From positions 235,716 to 299,715 of the forward strand of contig NZ_MRTD01000010.1 of assembly GCF_001956295.1 (NCBI RefSeq): DNA of 64,000 nt. Reading direction: 5' to 3'. A program made the translations under genes and the position numbers. Of the stretch, positions 52,538 through 61,197 are shown one piece after another (the stretch's first letter is position 1; each line of letters starts with the position of its first letter). The notes below the pieces were generated by a model. It did no database searches, was not told the DNA's origin, and saw only the letters and a list, made by a program, of their open reading frames with translations. Source of the DNA: Paenibacillus sp. FSL A5-0031 (lineage in GTDB: Bacteria; Bacillota; Bacilli; Paenibacillales; Paenibacillaceae).

Positions 52538-53494
52538 TTACCAAATCCCGCGTTGCAGGTATTTGCGGCTAAGCGCGTTGCCCGCCAAGACGAGCGTGAA
52601 GGCAATAACGGATTCAAATACGCCAACAGCAGTCGTGAAGCTGTAATCCTGATTGCCGAGGCCCATTCGGTATACGTAGGTGCCGATGACATCAGAGACC
52701 TTGTATACCGTGGGATTGTACATGACGAGAATTTGCTCTGTGCCAGCCTCCAGAATGCTGCCCAGCCTTAGAATAAACATCAGCAGTATAATGGGCGCGA
52801 TGCCAGGCAGCGTAATGTGCCACAGCTGCTTCATCCGACCCGCTCCGTCAATCTTGGCTGCTTCGTACAAGCCGGGATCAATTGTGGCGAATGCTGCAAG
52901 ATACACGATGGTACTCCACCCAGTCTCCTTCCAGCCCGCTGAAGTAATCAGAACACCTCGGAACACGCTGTTGTCTAGGAAAAACGAGATCGGCTCCATG
53001 CTGATCATACCCATTACCTTGTTGACCAAACCGCCGTTGCTGGACAGCATGTCAATAAATAGACCGCTTACGATAACCCATGACAGAAAATGCGGCAAAT
53101 AGATAACGGTCTGAATCGCACGCTTGAACAACATCCGCCTGATCTCATTCAACAGCAGGGCAATGAGAATCGGCAGCGGGAACAAGATACCGATCTTCAG
53201 AAAACTGATAATAACGGTGTTTTGAAAAACATGCAGAAAATCGGGAGAGTTGAACAGTTTGGCAAAATGCTTCCATCCCACCCACGGGCTAGCGTCATAG
53301 CCATCAAAGATATTGAAATCCTTAAAGGCGATTGTAATGCCATACATCGGGGCATATTTGAAGAGCAAAAGAAACAAAATTCCAGGGACAAGAAGTGCAT
53401 ATAAATCCCAATCCCGTTTGACATCGGCAGCAAGCCGTTTGACATAATTGCTTTTAGCCTGGGGCTTATCCAGTGGTGCCGTTGCGCTTTTCAT
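52538..53494 (-). CDS. Carbohydrate ABC transporter permease (LplB-like)
   Basis: 318 residues, six membrane helices, MalF-type LplB group: DLYALLVPGILFLLLFKYAPMYG at the N-terminus, the EAA loop DPGLYEAAKIDGAGRMKQLWHITLPG near residue 215, and the end RKYLQRGIW. First gene of the permease-permease-binding-protein-hydrolase operon, starting behind GAGGGGG. It follows a strong terminator, so its promoter should lie within 53495-53625. Confidence 0.9.
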   Translation of the reverse strand: MKSATAPLDKPQAKSNYVKRLAADVKRDWDLYALLVPGILFLLLFKYAPMYGITIAFKDFNIFDGYDASPWVGWKHFAKLFNSPDFLHVFQNTVIISFLKIGILFPLPILIALLLNEIRRMLFKRAIQTVIYLPHFLSWVIVSGLFIDMLSSNGGLVNKVMGMISMEPISFFLDNSVFRGVLITSAGWKETGWSTIVYLAAFATIDPGLYEAAKIDGAGRMKQLWHITLPGIAPIILLMFILRLGSILEAGTEQILVMYNPTVYKVSDVIGTYVYRMGLGNQDYSFTTAVGVFESVIAFTLVLAGNALSRKYLQRGIW

Positions 53495-53625
53495 CGTATT
53501 CCCCCTCGATTTGATGCTTTCTACCTAAAATTGTAGTATCCAGCGCTCAGGGTTGGTAGAGTAATGCCATTACTATTTCTGGTACTTTGATGTTTGATTT
53601 CCTCACAAAGGAACGTAATCGGCAT

Positions 53626-53674
53626 AAAAAAAGACAAAACCGCTTTCTATAACTGAAAGCGGTTTTGTCTTTTT
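53626..53674. terminator. Very strong terminator between the two-component and transporter operons
   Basis: A 20-bp perfect stem, A5-GACAAAACCGCTTTC paired with GAAAGCGGTTTTGTC-T5, with an 8-nt loop. The A/T-runs make it effective in both directions; it ends the minus-strand response-regulator gene. Confidence 0.9.
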
Positions 53675-53716
53675 AATTTTTTGGTTATTGCACGCCAGCA
53701 TAATTAGGCGCAGCTG

Positions 53717-55321
53717 TCACGCTTTAACTCCACCTGGGTTGACGCCCCAATATTTACGGAACACCTTGGTGAAATAGCTCACATCCCGGTAGCCCACGAG
53801 ACGAGCGGCATCGTACACTTTGCCCCCATTCTGCAGAACGGATTTGGCCCGTTCCATCTTGCGCTCCAGCACATAGGCCGAAAACGGTACTCCTGTCTCC
53901 TGCTTAAACAGCCGGCTTAAGTAAGATGAATTGATAAAAAGGCGATCTGCGACCGTATGCAGCGTAATATCCTGATCGATTTCCTGATTGACGATAGACA
54001 GAATGGAGCGTACCACTCCATTGCTCGTCGTTTTCCGCTGCTGCTGCAGGTAATCGCAGATGCGGCCAGTCAAGCGGACCAGCCAGGCCCGAATCTGCTC
54101 CTTCGTCGCTAGCAGCCTGATGTTCTCGAAATAAATCATATCCTCTCCTGCCACGCAGCCAATTCGCCAGCCCTGCTTCTGAATCATACGAATATACAGG
54201 CTGCTCAAATAAAGAACAGCCTCATGGACTTCTTCCGCCGTCTCCACGGACTCTAGGCTTTTGTCCCACAATCCTTGCAGCGCCTCCAGCGCCTTGGCCT
54301 CGTCAGCGGTTTCCAATGCGATCTCCAGCGCTTTCTCCAGCCCTTGCTGTACCTGAACCCCCTGTTCCTTACGGCCAATCTCGCGGTAAGGAATGGCGAT
54401 GTCGCAGCCGTATACAATACGCTCCTGCAAGGCACGGCAAGCTTCGGCATACAGCGCGCTCATGCTGCCAATCCCTCCGGCCGCAGCGCAAATGCCTGCG
54501 CTCGCTGTCAGCCCAAGCGTCTCCCGGGTGCGCGATAACAATTGAACGACCGAGGCCTGTACACGCAAGGCGCTGTCACCCGGCTCCTCCTCGCGCCGCA
54601 GCACAAAAACAAGGAGCGTGTACCCCTGATGATCAGGGCACACCCAACAGGAAGCGGGCAGCATTTCTCTCGCCAGACATTGCAAAGAGAAACGCCACAT
54701 TGGAGCATCCTCCGCGCGAAAGCAGCCATCCCCTTGCGGAAGCGGGTCAATATCCACCACCGCAACTGCGATCCGGTCAGACTCCTCAAGCTCAATCTGA
54801 TATTCCGCACCTCTTCGCAGCACCTCGCTATCGTCGTAGTCGCCTGCTGCCCATTGCCGAATAAAACTGCTTTGCAAATGGGGAAGATGCTCACGCCACT
54901 TCACCTTCAGCTCTGCCTGCTCGCGCCACTGCTCCATCTCGTCTCGCAGCTGCTTTGCCGCTTCCAGTACGGCGCCCAATATTTCCTCTTCAGCCGCGGG
55001 CTTCAGCAAATACTGGAAAACCCCTAAAGCGATAGCATCCTGAGCGAAGCCAAAGTTGTCATGTCCGCTTAATATAATCAGTTTCAGCTGTACGCCGTTG
55101 TCTGGATATTCCCTCAGCTTCCTCACCAGTGTCAGCCCATCCATCTCCGGCATCTGGACATCAATCAGCATGATATCGGGTCGCTTCCGCTCGATCAACG
55201 CCAGCGCTTCTACCCCGCTGGCAGCCAGTCCGACGACCTCAATGCCATGCTCCTCCCATGGAATATTATTAGCGAGTCCCAACCTAAGCCGCAGTTCATC
55301 CTCAACGATCATTAAATTCAT
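53717..55321 (-). CDS. YesN-type response regulator with AraC DNA-binding domain
   Basis: 534 residues. The receiver domain has the acidic pair in IVEDE, the phosphoacceptor Asp54 in MLIDVQMPEMDG and Lys in YLLKPAAEEEI. A long linker of YesN type (150-430) follows, then two AraC helix-turn-helices (HTVADRLFINSSYLSRLFKQ and DAARLVGYRDVSYFTKVFRK). The frame extends 20 codons upstream, but the ATG at 55321 sits behind GGGGAG and overlaps the kinase stop (ATGA). Expected to activate the neighbouring sugar-uptake operon when its kinase senses the ligand. Confidence 0.92.
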   Translation of the reverse strand: MNLMIVEDELRLRLGLANNIPWEEHGIEVVGLAASGVEALALIERKRPDIMLIDVQMPEMDGLTLVRKLREYPDNGVQLKLIILSGHDNFGFAQDAIALGVFQYLLKPAAEEEILGAVLEAAKQLRDEMEQWREQAELKVKWREHLPHLQSSFIRQWAAGDYDDSEVLRRGAEYQIELEESDRIAVAVVDIDPLPQGDGCFRAEDAPMWRFSLQCLAREMLPASCWVCPDHQGYTLLVFVLRREEEPGDSALRVQASVVQLLSRTRETLGLTASAGICAAAGGIGSMSALYAEACRALQERIVYGCDIAIPYREIGRKEQGVQVQQGLEKALEIALETADEAKALEALQGLWDKSLESVETAEEVHEAVLYLSSLYIRMIQKQGWRIGCVAGEDMIYFENIRLLATKEQIRAWLVRLTGRICDYLQQQRKTTSNGVVRSILSIVNQEIDQDITLHTVADRLFINSSYLSRLFKQETGVPFSAYVLERKMERAKSVLQNGGKVYDAARLVGYRDVSYFTKVFRKYWGVNPGGVKA

Positions 55322-57189
55322 GCGGATCGCTCCCCTTTTTCCAGAGTATGGTGAGTTACAGCACGAAAACTTTCCTTGCATTGATCCAGCGGCAGCGAAA
55401 TGGTGACCGAGGTTCCATGTCCTTGCGCGCTTTCGACGATCAACTCAGCTTCTTTGCCGTAATAAAGCTTAATGCGGGTCATTACATTGCGAAGGCCGAA
55501 CAGGTCGCCCGTCTCCTCGTCCTCCAGCGAAAACAGATTCGCTTCGCGCCGCCCCAGCCGCTTCATTTCTTCTTGAATGTAGGCTAGCCGCTGCGAACTC
55601 ATCCCTGAACCATTGTCGCTAACGGTGACCTGAACGGCCTCTCCATCTTTTATTCGGCCCGAGATAACAAGTTTTCCGCCTTCCGTTTTCCCTTCCATCC
55701 CATGCAGGATAGCATTCTCCACAAGCGGCTGCAGCAGCAGCTTCAGAATCGGGATGGGGCGGCAATCCTCGTGAATGTCGTATTCCACCTCAAAGCTGTC
55801 CAAATAACGAATTTGCTGAATGCGAATGTAATAATGCAGATGCGACAAGCTTTCGTCAATCGTAAATACATCCTTGCCCTTGTTCAGGCTTAGCCGGAAA
55901 AATCGCGACAAATTCAGCACCATCTCGCTAATTTCATCCGCCTCGTAATTTTTAGCTGTCCAGTTAATTGAATCCAGCGTATTATACAAAAAATGAGGGT
56001 TAATCTGGGTTTGCAAAAATTGAAGCTCCGTCTTGGCCAGCCTCAGCTGCTGCTCGTAATGATCTTCAATTAGCCGCTTCTGGTCTACCACCATCCGATT
56101 AAACGCTTCCGTCAAATAACCCAGCTCGTCGTGCCGCGTATTCTCCAGATGCACATTCATATTTCCCGTACCCAGACGCTTCATGCCCTTGAACAGCTTA
56201 TCTACCGGAGAAGCGATACCGATATAAACGAGCCAGGATATGCCCAGCGCCAGAAGGACGCTGACGAAAATAATAGCTAACGTATACAATCGAAGCTGAT
56301 CTGTTTTGGCGTACAGCTCTTTTTTGGGTTGAATCAGCGTCAGCCGCCATTTGGAATACTCCGAATCGATAGACACCGTCATCTCCGCATCCGTCGTACG
56401 GGGAAGGCCAGGCATGCCCCCGCCCTCCGCAAGCGTATGCTCTGCGCCGTCGAGCTTGCCTGTCCCTGCAATCAATTTGCCGGTATCGCTGTGCAAATAA
56501 ATGGTAGCCGAAGGCGATGGGAGCAGCGATTTCATCAGATTGATCAGCTTGCTTTTGTCCACTGTAATAATGACTACATCCGCTCGGCGATTGTTGTTGT
56601 ACAAATCCATGGTTCGCAGCAGCGATACGCTATCGGTATTAATTAAGCTGCCGAAGGTCGCGTTGCCCGCAATCGGCTCCTCCGCCAGCAGATAAGTGAT
56701 TTCCGTCCCGCTAGTAATGGCCGTATTCTCAAGCCATTGCTGCTGCTCAGGGCTGCTCAGCCTTCTCCCTCCATAATTCGTCGAAATCATCATATGGGAG
56801 GGCTGATGATACAAGGATATTTGCGATACGATATGATTAATAGAGTTTACATTCGACAGCTGCTTCAGCAGCATCGAAAAATCGACGATGGAGAGCGGCG
56901 ACAATTCCGCTCCGTTATCTGCAAGCAGCTTAATAAACACAGGGTCTGTTGCAATCAGCGTCGAAATCTCCTCCACATTTTGCAAAGTCAGATCAATATA
57001 GTCCATAGCTGAATTCAGTACCGTACTGGAGCGCTCCACCGCTTGGTCATGCAGAATGCTGCGGGAGCGATCAACGGCAAATAGGCTTACCAAGACGAGC
57101 GGCAGCAATATCAACATAAAATAGCAGGTTAGCCGAAACTGGATTTTGCGGGAAAAGCGATCCCGAAACCATTTGACGGGATTTCTCAT
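55318..57189 (-). CDS. YesM-type sensor histidine kinase
   Basis: 623 residues. Membrane helices at ~20-40 and ~290-312 flank an extracellular sensor domain; a HAMP domain follows (ASPVDKLFKGMKRLGTGNMN), then the His-kinase domain with the phosphorylated His in INPHFLYNTLDSINW and a HATPase with DNGSGM. The ATG at 57189 follows GGAGGGGGG; the frame runs 14 codons further upstream into the previous gene. Together with the extracellular binding protein encoded just upstream it probably detects a sugar outside the cell. Confidence 0.92.
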   Translation of the reverse strand: MRNPVKWFRDRFSRKIQFRLTCYFMLILLPLVLVSLFAVDRSRSILHDQAVERSSTVLNSAMDYIDLTLQNVEEISTLIATDPVFIKLLADNGAELSPLSIVDFSMLLKQLSNVNSINHIVSQISLYHQPSHMMISTNYGGRRLSSPEQQQWLENTAITSGTEITYLLAEEPIAGNATFGSLINTDSVSLLRTMDLYNNNRRADVVIITVDKSKLINLMKSLLPSPSATIYLHSDTGKLIAGTGKLDGAEHTLAEGGGMPGLPRTTDAEMTVSIDSEYSKWRLTLIQPKKELYAKTDQLRLYTLAIIFVSVLLALGISWLVYIGIASPVDKLFKGMKRLGTGNMNVHLENTRHDELGYLTEAFNRMVVDQKRLIEDHYEQQLRLAKTELQFLQTQINPHFLYNTLDSINWTAKNYEADEISEMVLNLSRFFRLSLNKGKDVFTIDESLSHLHYYIRIQQIRYLDSFEVEYDIHEDCRPIPILKLLLQPLVENAILHGMEGKTEGGKLVISGRIKDGEAVQVTVSDNGSGMSSQRLAYIQEEMKRLGRREANLFSLEDEETGDLFGLRNVMTRIKLYYGKEAELIVESAQGHGTSVTISLPLDQCKESFRAVTHHTLEKGERSA

Positions 57190-57191
57190 AC

Positions 57192-58721
57192 TTATCTCCC
57201 CCCTCCGGCGCTCAAGCGGGCTTCGTACCATTGATTAACTTCCGCTGTAACCTCTGCGCCACCCTCGCGGTACCACTCCTCCACAAAGCTGTCGAACTTA
57301 TCCAGCGAAACAATACCCATCACGATTTGTGTAAAAATGCTCTCAAGCTCCTCTAAATGTCCGGCATACTTGCTCATCGCCGGTGTGGGAATTCCGAAAA
57401 ATTCGTTTTTAATTAAATTTTGTTCAATCATTTGCAAATTATCGTATAAGTGAAAGTCGCCCAGCGAATCTAATCTAGCCTTAGCCATGACAGGATCAAT
57501 GACATCGACGAGCGACTGGTAGATGCCCCTGTACAAATGCTTGTCATGCTCTTCAAAATCGGTGACCATTTTCCCGTTTTCCATCGACCAAATCTCACCT
57601 TCAAAACCAAGCTTCAACGTCTCCCTGCCCTCTCCCACGATGAAATTAAGCAGCTTTACCACTTCTTCGGGATGTTTCTTACCAACTGGCACCACGTTGT
57701 AACCGCGGATTAAATCCTTGTTATATACGCCGCTGTGCCCCTCCGGTCCAACGGGATACTCCAGCGGAATCCATTCCGCCTTGGGATCTTTCTTTTTGCT
57801 TGCCGCGATGGGTCCGCGCGTATCATACCAAGTCGCGGAGAACATGCCGACCTTCCCGTTCTCGATTTTTTCGATAAAGGCATTGTTGCGGTTAAGCGGG
57901 AATTCCGGATCGATCAGCCCTTCCCGGTAAAGCTTTGCCAGGAAAGCGAGCGCTTGCTTGGTCTCCGGCAGCGTACTGCCATTAACCAGCTTTCCATCGC
58001 GCGCCACCCAAGAGTTCAATTGAACACCAAAAGCGCCAAAAAACGGCGCAGTCCGCCCCATGTCCTCGAGCAAAATAAGGCCCATCGTATCATTAAGCCC
58101 GTTCCGGTCAGGGTCTTCCTTAGCAAAGGCACGCATAACTTCATAATATTCTTCCAGCGTCCTAGGCGGCTGCTTCCCTAAAACATCAAGCCAATCCTTC
58201 CGCACATACATCAACTCGATGCCCTGCACGTCTGTTAAACTTGGAATGCCGTAAATTTTTCCGTCGTAGCGCATTCGATCCCACGCCTCTTCAGGAATAA
58301 ACTTCTTCAGGTCTTGTCCATATTCGTTGATATAGTCGTCAAGCGGCGTAAAAGCCCCTTTTTTGACATATTCATCAAACCAAACTGGGTTAAAGGTGTG
58401 AATGAGATCTGGGAGATTTCCGGAAGCCATAATGACGTTCAGTTTCTCTTCGTAAACTTCCTGAGGGGGAATATTAACCCGCAAATCCAGTCCTGTACGT
58501 TCCTTTATATAGTTTATATAAGGATTATCGTTTTCGTCTGAACCATCCGGGAATGTCATGCCCAAATCGTTAATGACCATCGAAATCGCGACGCGGCTCT
58601 GCGATGTGGGCAGCGGCTCGCCCAATTTCTCCCACTCGCTGCAGCTTGGCACCGTCGCAGCTACCATTAACAACGCTATTATCCGAACAATCATACGACA
58701 GTTGAACCTTTTGCGCTCCAT
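57192..58721 (-). CDS. Extracellular binding lipoprotein linked to the YesM/YesN pair
   Basis: 509 residues, SBP_bac_1 fold, with a lipoprotein signal ending VAATVPSC (Cys near residue 27). Typical group features are VRKDWLDVLGKQPPRTLEEYYEVM and the C-terminal SFVEEWYREGGAEVTAEVNQWYEA. The ATG at 58721 follows GGAGGGGGAG. It is first in the binding protein-kinase-response regulator operon and lies 2 bp from the kinase frame, so it may present ligand to the kinase, or serve as a second receptor for the permeases. It is only distantly similar to the other binding protein in this region. Confidence 0.88.
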   Translation of the reverse strand: MERKRFNCRMIVRIIALLMVAATVPSCSEWEKLGEPLPTSQSRVAISMVINDLGMTFPDGSDENDNPYINYIKERTGLDLRVNIPPQEVYEEKLNVIMASGNLPDLIHTFNPVWFDEYVKKGAFTPLDDYINEYGQDLKKFIPEEAWDRMRYDGKIYGIPSLTDVQGIELMYVRKDWLDVLGKQPPRTLEEYYEVMRAFAKEDPDRNGLNDTMGLILLEDMGRTAPFFGAFGVQLNSWVARDGKLVNGSTLPETKQALAFLAKLYREGLIDPEFPLNRNNAFIEKIENGKVGMFSATWYDTRGPIAASKKKDPKAEWIPLEYPVGPEGHSGVYNKDLIRGYNVVPVGKKHPEEVVKLLNFIVGEGRETLKLGFEGEIWSMENGKMVTDFEEHDKHLYRGIYQSLVDVIDPVMAKARLDSLGDFHLYDNLQMIEQNLIKNEFFGIPTPAMSKYAGHLEELESIFTQIVMGIVSLDKFDSFVEEWYREGGAEVTAEVNQWYEARLSAGGGR

Positions 58722-58955
58722 AGCTCCCCCTCCATCTCTTCCGGAATGCATCCGGCATTACTCCCTATTCAACTTCTCCTTCAAGCAAGCGCTAGACTTC
58801 GGTGCATAACCAGCAAAAGCAGCCTCCTTCCCACCTACTGACTGTTATCTACCTAAAATATGTTAACTATAATAACATGAAATACAACTAACGAGAGTGG
58901 AAAGGCATAACACATTAGTCACACCTTCATTTCACGTCACAAAATCGAACATCAA

Positions 58956-58969
58956 TTAAAGCGGTTGCA
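58956..58969 (-). promoter_or_regulatory. cre-like CcpA site upstream of the sensor operon
   Basis: On the minus strand TGCAACCGCTTTAA fits TGNAANCGNTNNCA with one mismatch at the penultimate base. It lies about 235 bp before the start of the binding-protein/kinase operon, as expected for a catabolite-repressed sugar locus. Confidence 0.4.
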
Positions 58970-59032
58970 TAAATAACAAAGTAATGCGGATATCGCTATT
59001 GAATATACTTTCCTATATTTTAGAATAAATAG

Positions 59033-59112
59033 AAGCGGCTGCCCTTACGGCTATTCGAACTTTGCAGGCTGTTGAGCCCATCCTATTCCAATAGCCGCTC
59101 CAGCAACCGCTT
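59033..59112 (-). terminator. Large hairpin downstream of the sugar-isomerase operon, possible terminator
   Basis: Outer arms AAGCGGTTGC / GCAGCCGCTT (one mismatch) and inner arms AATAGCCG / CGGCTATT can pair on both strands. A weak T-rich run (TTCTATTTATT) follows on the minus strand, 90 bp after the stop at 59203. It may also be a member of an extragenic repeat family. Confidence 0.45.
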
Positions 59113-59202
59113 TACGTCCAATCCAGCAAATGTGAATAAATCTGTTATTTCCAATGTACTTCCAACAAGCGCCCGCTTAATTCTTAGATTCAATAACTGG
59201 GC

Positions 59203-60084
59203 CTAGCGGTAGCTCTTAATAAATTGAACCGCTTTGCGTATATCGGTCTCCGGCTGGTCCCCAACTTCGCGTTCAATCGTCAGATAGCCATTATATCCAA
59301 TCTCCTTTAACGCCGTAAAGTATCTGTCGAAATCAACATTCCCTTCGCCGAGCGGCAGCTCGCGGAAAAATTGTCCCGTGCTCACCATCTCCGCAATTTT
59401 GGCATGATCCATCGGCTCATAGCCAAGCGCACCGTATACCATGCGAGGATCTACCACCTTGCGACGTATGCCGTCCTTGACATGGGTGTGCACGACGTAA
59501 TCCTTAAGCAGGCGAACCCCTTCCGCTGGATCATCCCCCGTCACCATCACCATATTGGCAGGGTCAAAGTTGACAGATACCCCTCTGCCACCTAGCGTAT
59601 CCAAAAAACCCTTCAGATGGGCCGCCGTCTCCGGTCCGGTCTCGATAGCGAAATAGGCCTTCATGCTGCTGGCATATTCATTCAGCTCGCGGCAAGCCTC
59701 CTGCATAACAGCGAACACCTCTCCATCTCGGTCCTCCGGCACGATTCCGATGTGAGTCGTTACAATGGTCGTGCCGAGGTCCAGCGCCAAATCGAGAATC
59801 CGCTTTGATTTCTCCACCTTTTCCACGTTAACGGATTTATCCTGGAAGCCATGGCCACCTAGGTCACCGCATAACGCGCTGATTTCCAGCCCTAATGAAT
59901 CGATATAAGCCTTTAGCTCCCTGCGGGCGGCAGCGTTCAGATTAGCAGGGTCCATCTCGCCTGAAACGGCATAGATTTGCACCCCCTCCGCACCAACCTC
60001 CTTCGCCTTCTTCAGCCCTTCCTTAACGCCGACGCCAAAGCTGTCTACAATGACGCCTATGGGATTTCTGATATTTACAGACAT
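59203..60084 (-). CDS. Xylose-isomerase-like TIM-barrel sugar isomerase/epimerase
   Basis: 293 residues, AP endonuclease family 2/PF01261. Likely metal ligands are the Glu in FAIETGPETA, Asp in VNFDPANM, the His in VHTHVKDG and the Glu in LTIERE. Family members isomerise or epimerise keto-sugars, or act as lyases on 3-keto-glycosides. Last gene of the four-gene oxidoreductase/isomerase operon, 18 bp after the Gfo/Idh gene. Substrate unknown. Confidence 0.87.
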   Translation of the reverse strand: MSVNIRNPIGVIVDSFGVGVKEGLKKAKEVGAEGVQIYAVSGEMDPANLNAAARRELKAYIDSLGLEISALCGDLGGHGFQDKSVNVEKVEKSKRILDLALDLGTTIVTTHIGIVPEDRDGEVFAVMQEACRELNEYASSMKAYFAIETGPETAAHLKGFLDTLGGRGVSVNFDPANMVMVTGDDPAEGVRLLKDYVVHTHVKDGIRRKVVDPRMVYGALGYEPMDHAKIAEMVSTGQFFRELPLGEGNVDFDRYFTALKEIGYNGYLTIEREVGDQPETDIRKAVQFIKSYR

Positions 60085-60102
60085 GCCGATTCCACGCCTC
60101 CC

Positions 60103-61167
60103 CTAGTCGAAATGGATTTCCTTGCCTAGAGTCGCCGACTCGTACACGCCGCAAAGTATTTTCATGATTTCAACGCCGTCCTGCACTGGACTGATCGTGT
60201 TTTTCTTCCCTTGGCAAACTTCAACAAAGTAGTTTATTTCGTCTTGGAAGCCCTGCACAAATTCGAATGAGAGATTGTCAATTTGCGGCGTGGCGTTCAG
60301 AATCGTGTCATACTTCTCTGTAATTAAAGTCAGCTCCGGCTCCAGCTCGACGCCGCCTTTCTCGCCATAGAGCTTTACCGTCAGCTCGTCCTGCTTCGCA
60401 TGCAGCGTAAAGCTGACATCAACCAGCAGCGACGCCCCGTTCTCAAAGCGTACCAGCGCATTGGCCATGTCCTCAACCGTGTTCAGTGCTGCATCATAAT
60501 CGGCAGCTTTGTAGAACTTCAAGTTTTTCACATTGGAGCGGTTGCCTAAACGGTTGTAGGTATTGCCGCTAATAGATTTAACTTTGGGCTTGCCCATCAA
60601 ATACCAGCATAGATCGATGACGTGAACGCCGATATCGATCAGCGGACCGCCGCCGGAGCGCTCCACATCAGCGAACCAGCCGCCAGGGTTGCCCAGCTTG
60701 CGTATGCATGAAGCTTTGGCGTAATAAATCGGACCGATTTCACCATTGTCCAAAAATGCTTTTACAATCCGCGTATTGGAGGCATAGCGGCGGACAAATC
60801 CTACCTGCAGCGTCTTGCCGGATTCCTTAACAGCTGCTTCAACCGCCAGTGCCTCTTCCACCGTTTTGCTGAGCGGCTTCTCGCAAAGCACATGCTTGCC
60901 TGCCTTCAGAGCGGCGATACTGATCTCCGCATGGGTGTTGTTCCAAGTACAGATGCTGACCGCATCAATATCGGGGTTCGCCAATAGCTCGTTGTAATCG
61001 GTGTAAACGTTAGGAATGTCATATTTCTCCGCCTTTGCCTTTGCCCGTTCTTCCTTCAAGTCGCAGACAGCGACCAGCACGGCATCCACGTTTTTGCTGT
61101 AGGAGCCAAAGTGCATTTCTGATATGGAACCAGCTCCGATTACGCCAATTCGAATAGGATTGCTCAT
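60103..61167 (-). CDS. Gfo/Idh/MocA family NAD(P)-dependent sugar oxidoreductase
   Basis: 354 residues. The Rossmann motif is IGVIGAGSISEMHF and the family's EKP motif is in LCEKPLSKTVEEA; the C-terminal domain carries GGGPLIDIGVHVIDLCWYLMG with the likely catalytic His. It oxidises or reduces a ring hydroxyl of a sugar or inositol derivative. The ATG at 61167 is preferred to the GTG at 61179. Neighbours on both sides (flavoprotein, two TIM-barrel isomerases) point to one pathway. Confidence 0.9.
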   Translation of the reverse strand: MSNPIRIGVIGAGSISEMHFGSYSKNVDAVLVAVCDLKEERAKAKAEKYDIPNVYTDYNELLANPDIDAVSICTWNNTHAEISIAALKAGKHVLCEKPLSKTVEEALAVEAAVKESGKTLQVGFVRRYASNTRIVKAFLDNGEIGPIYYAKASCIRKLGNPGGWFADVERSGGGPLIDIGVHVIDLCWYLMGKPKVKSISGNTYNRLGNRSNVKNLKFYKAADYDAALNTVEDMANALVRFENGASLLVDVSFTLHAKQDELTVKLYGEKGGVELEPELTLITEKYDTILNATPQIDNLSFEFVQGFQDEINYFVEVCQGKKNTISPVQDGVEIMKILCGVYESATLGKEIHFD

Positions 61168-61197
61168 TGCGATTTTCACCTCATTAGTTAATTTAGT

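Noticed and set aside
54316..54864. 182-codon plus-strand frame
   Set aside because: Antisense to the middle of the YesN-type regulator gene; Arg/Pro-rich composition typical of a GC-driven shadow frame.
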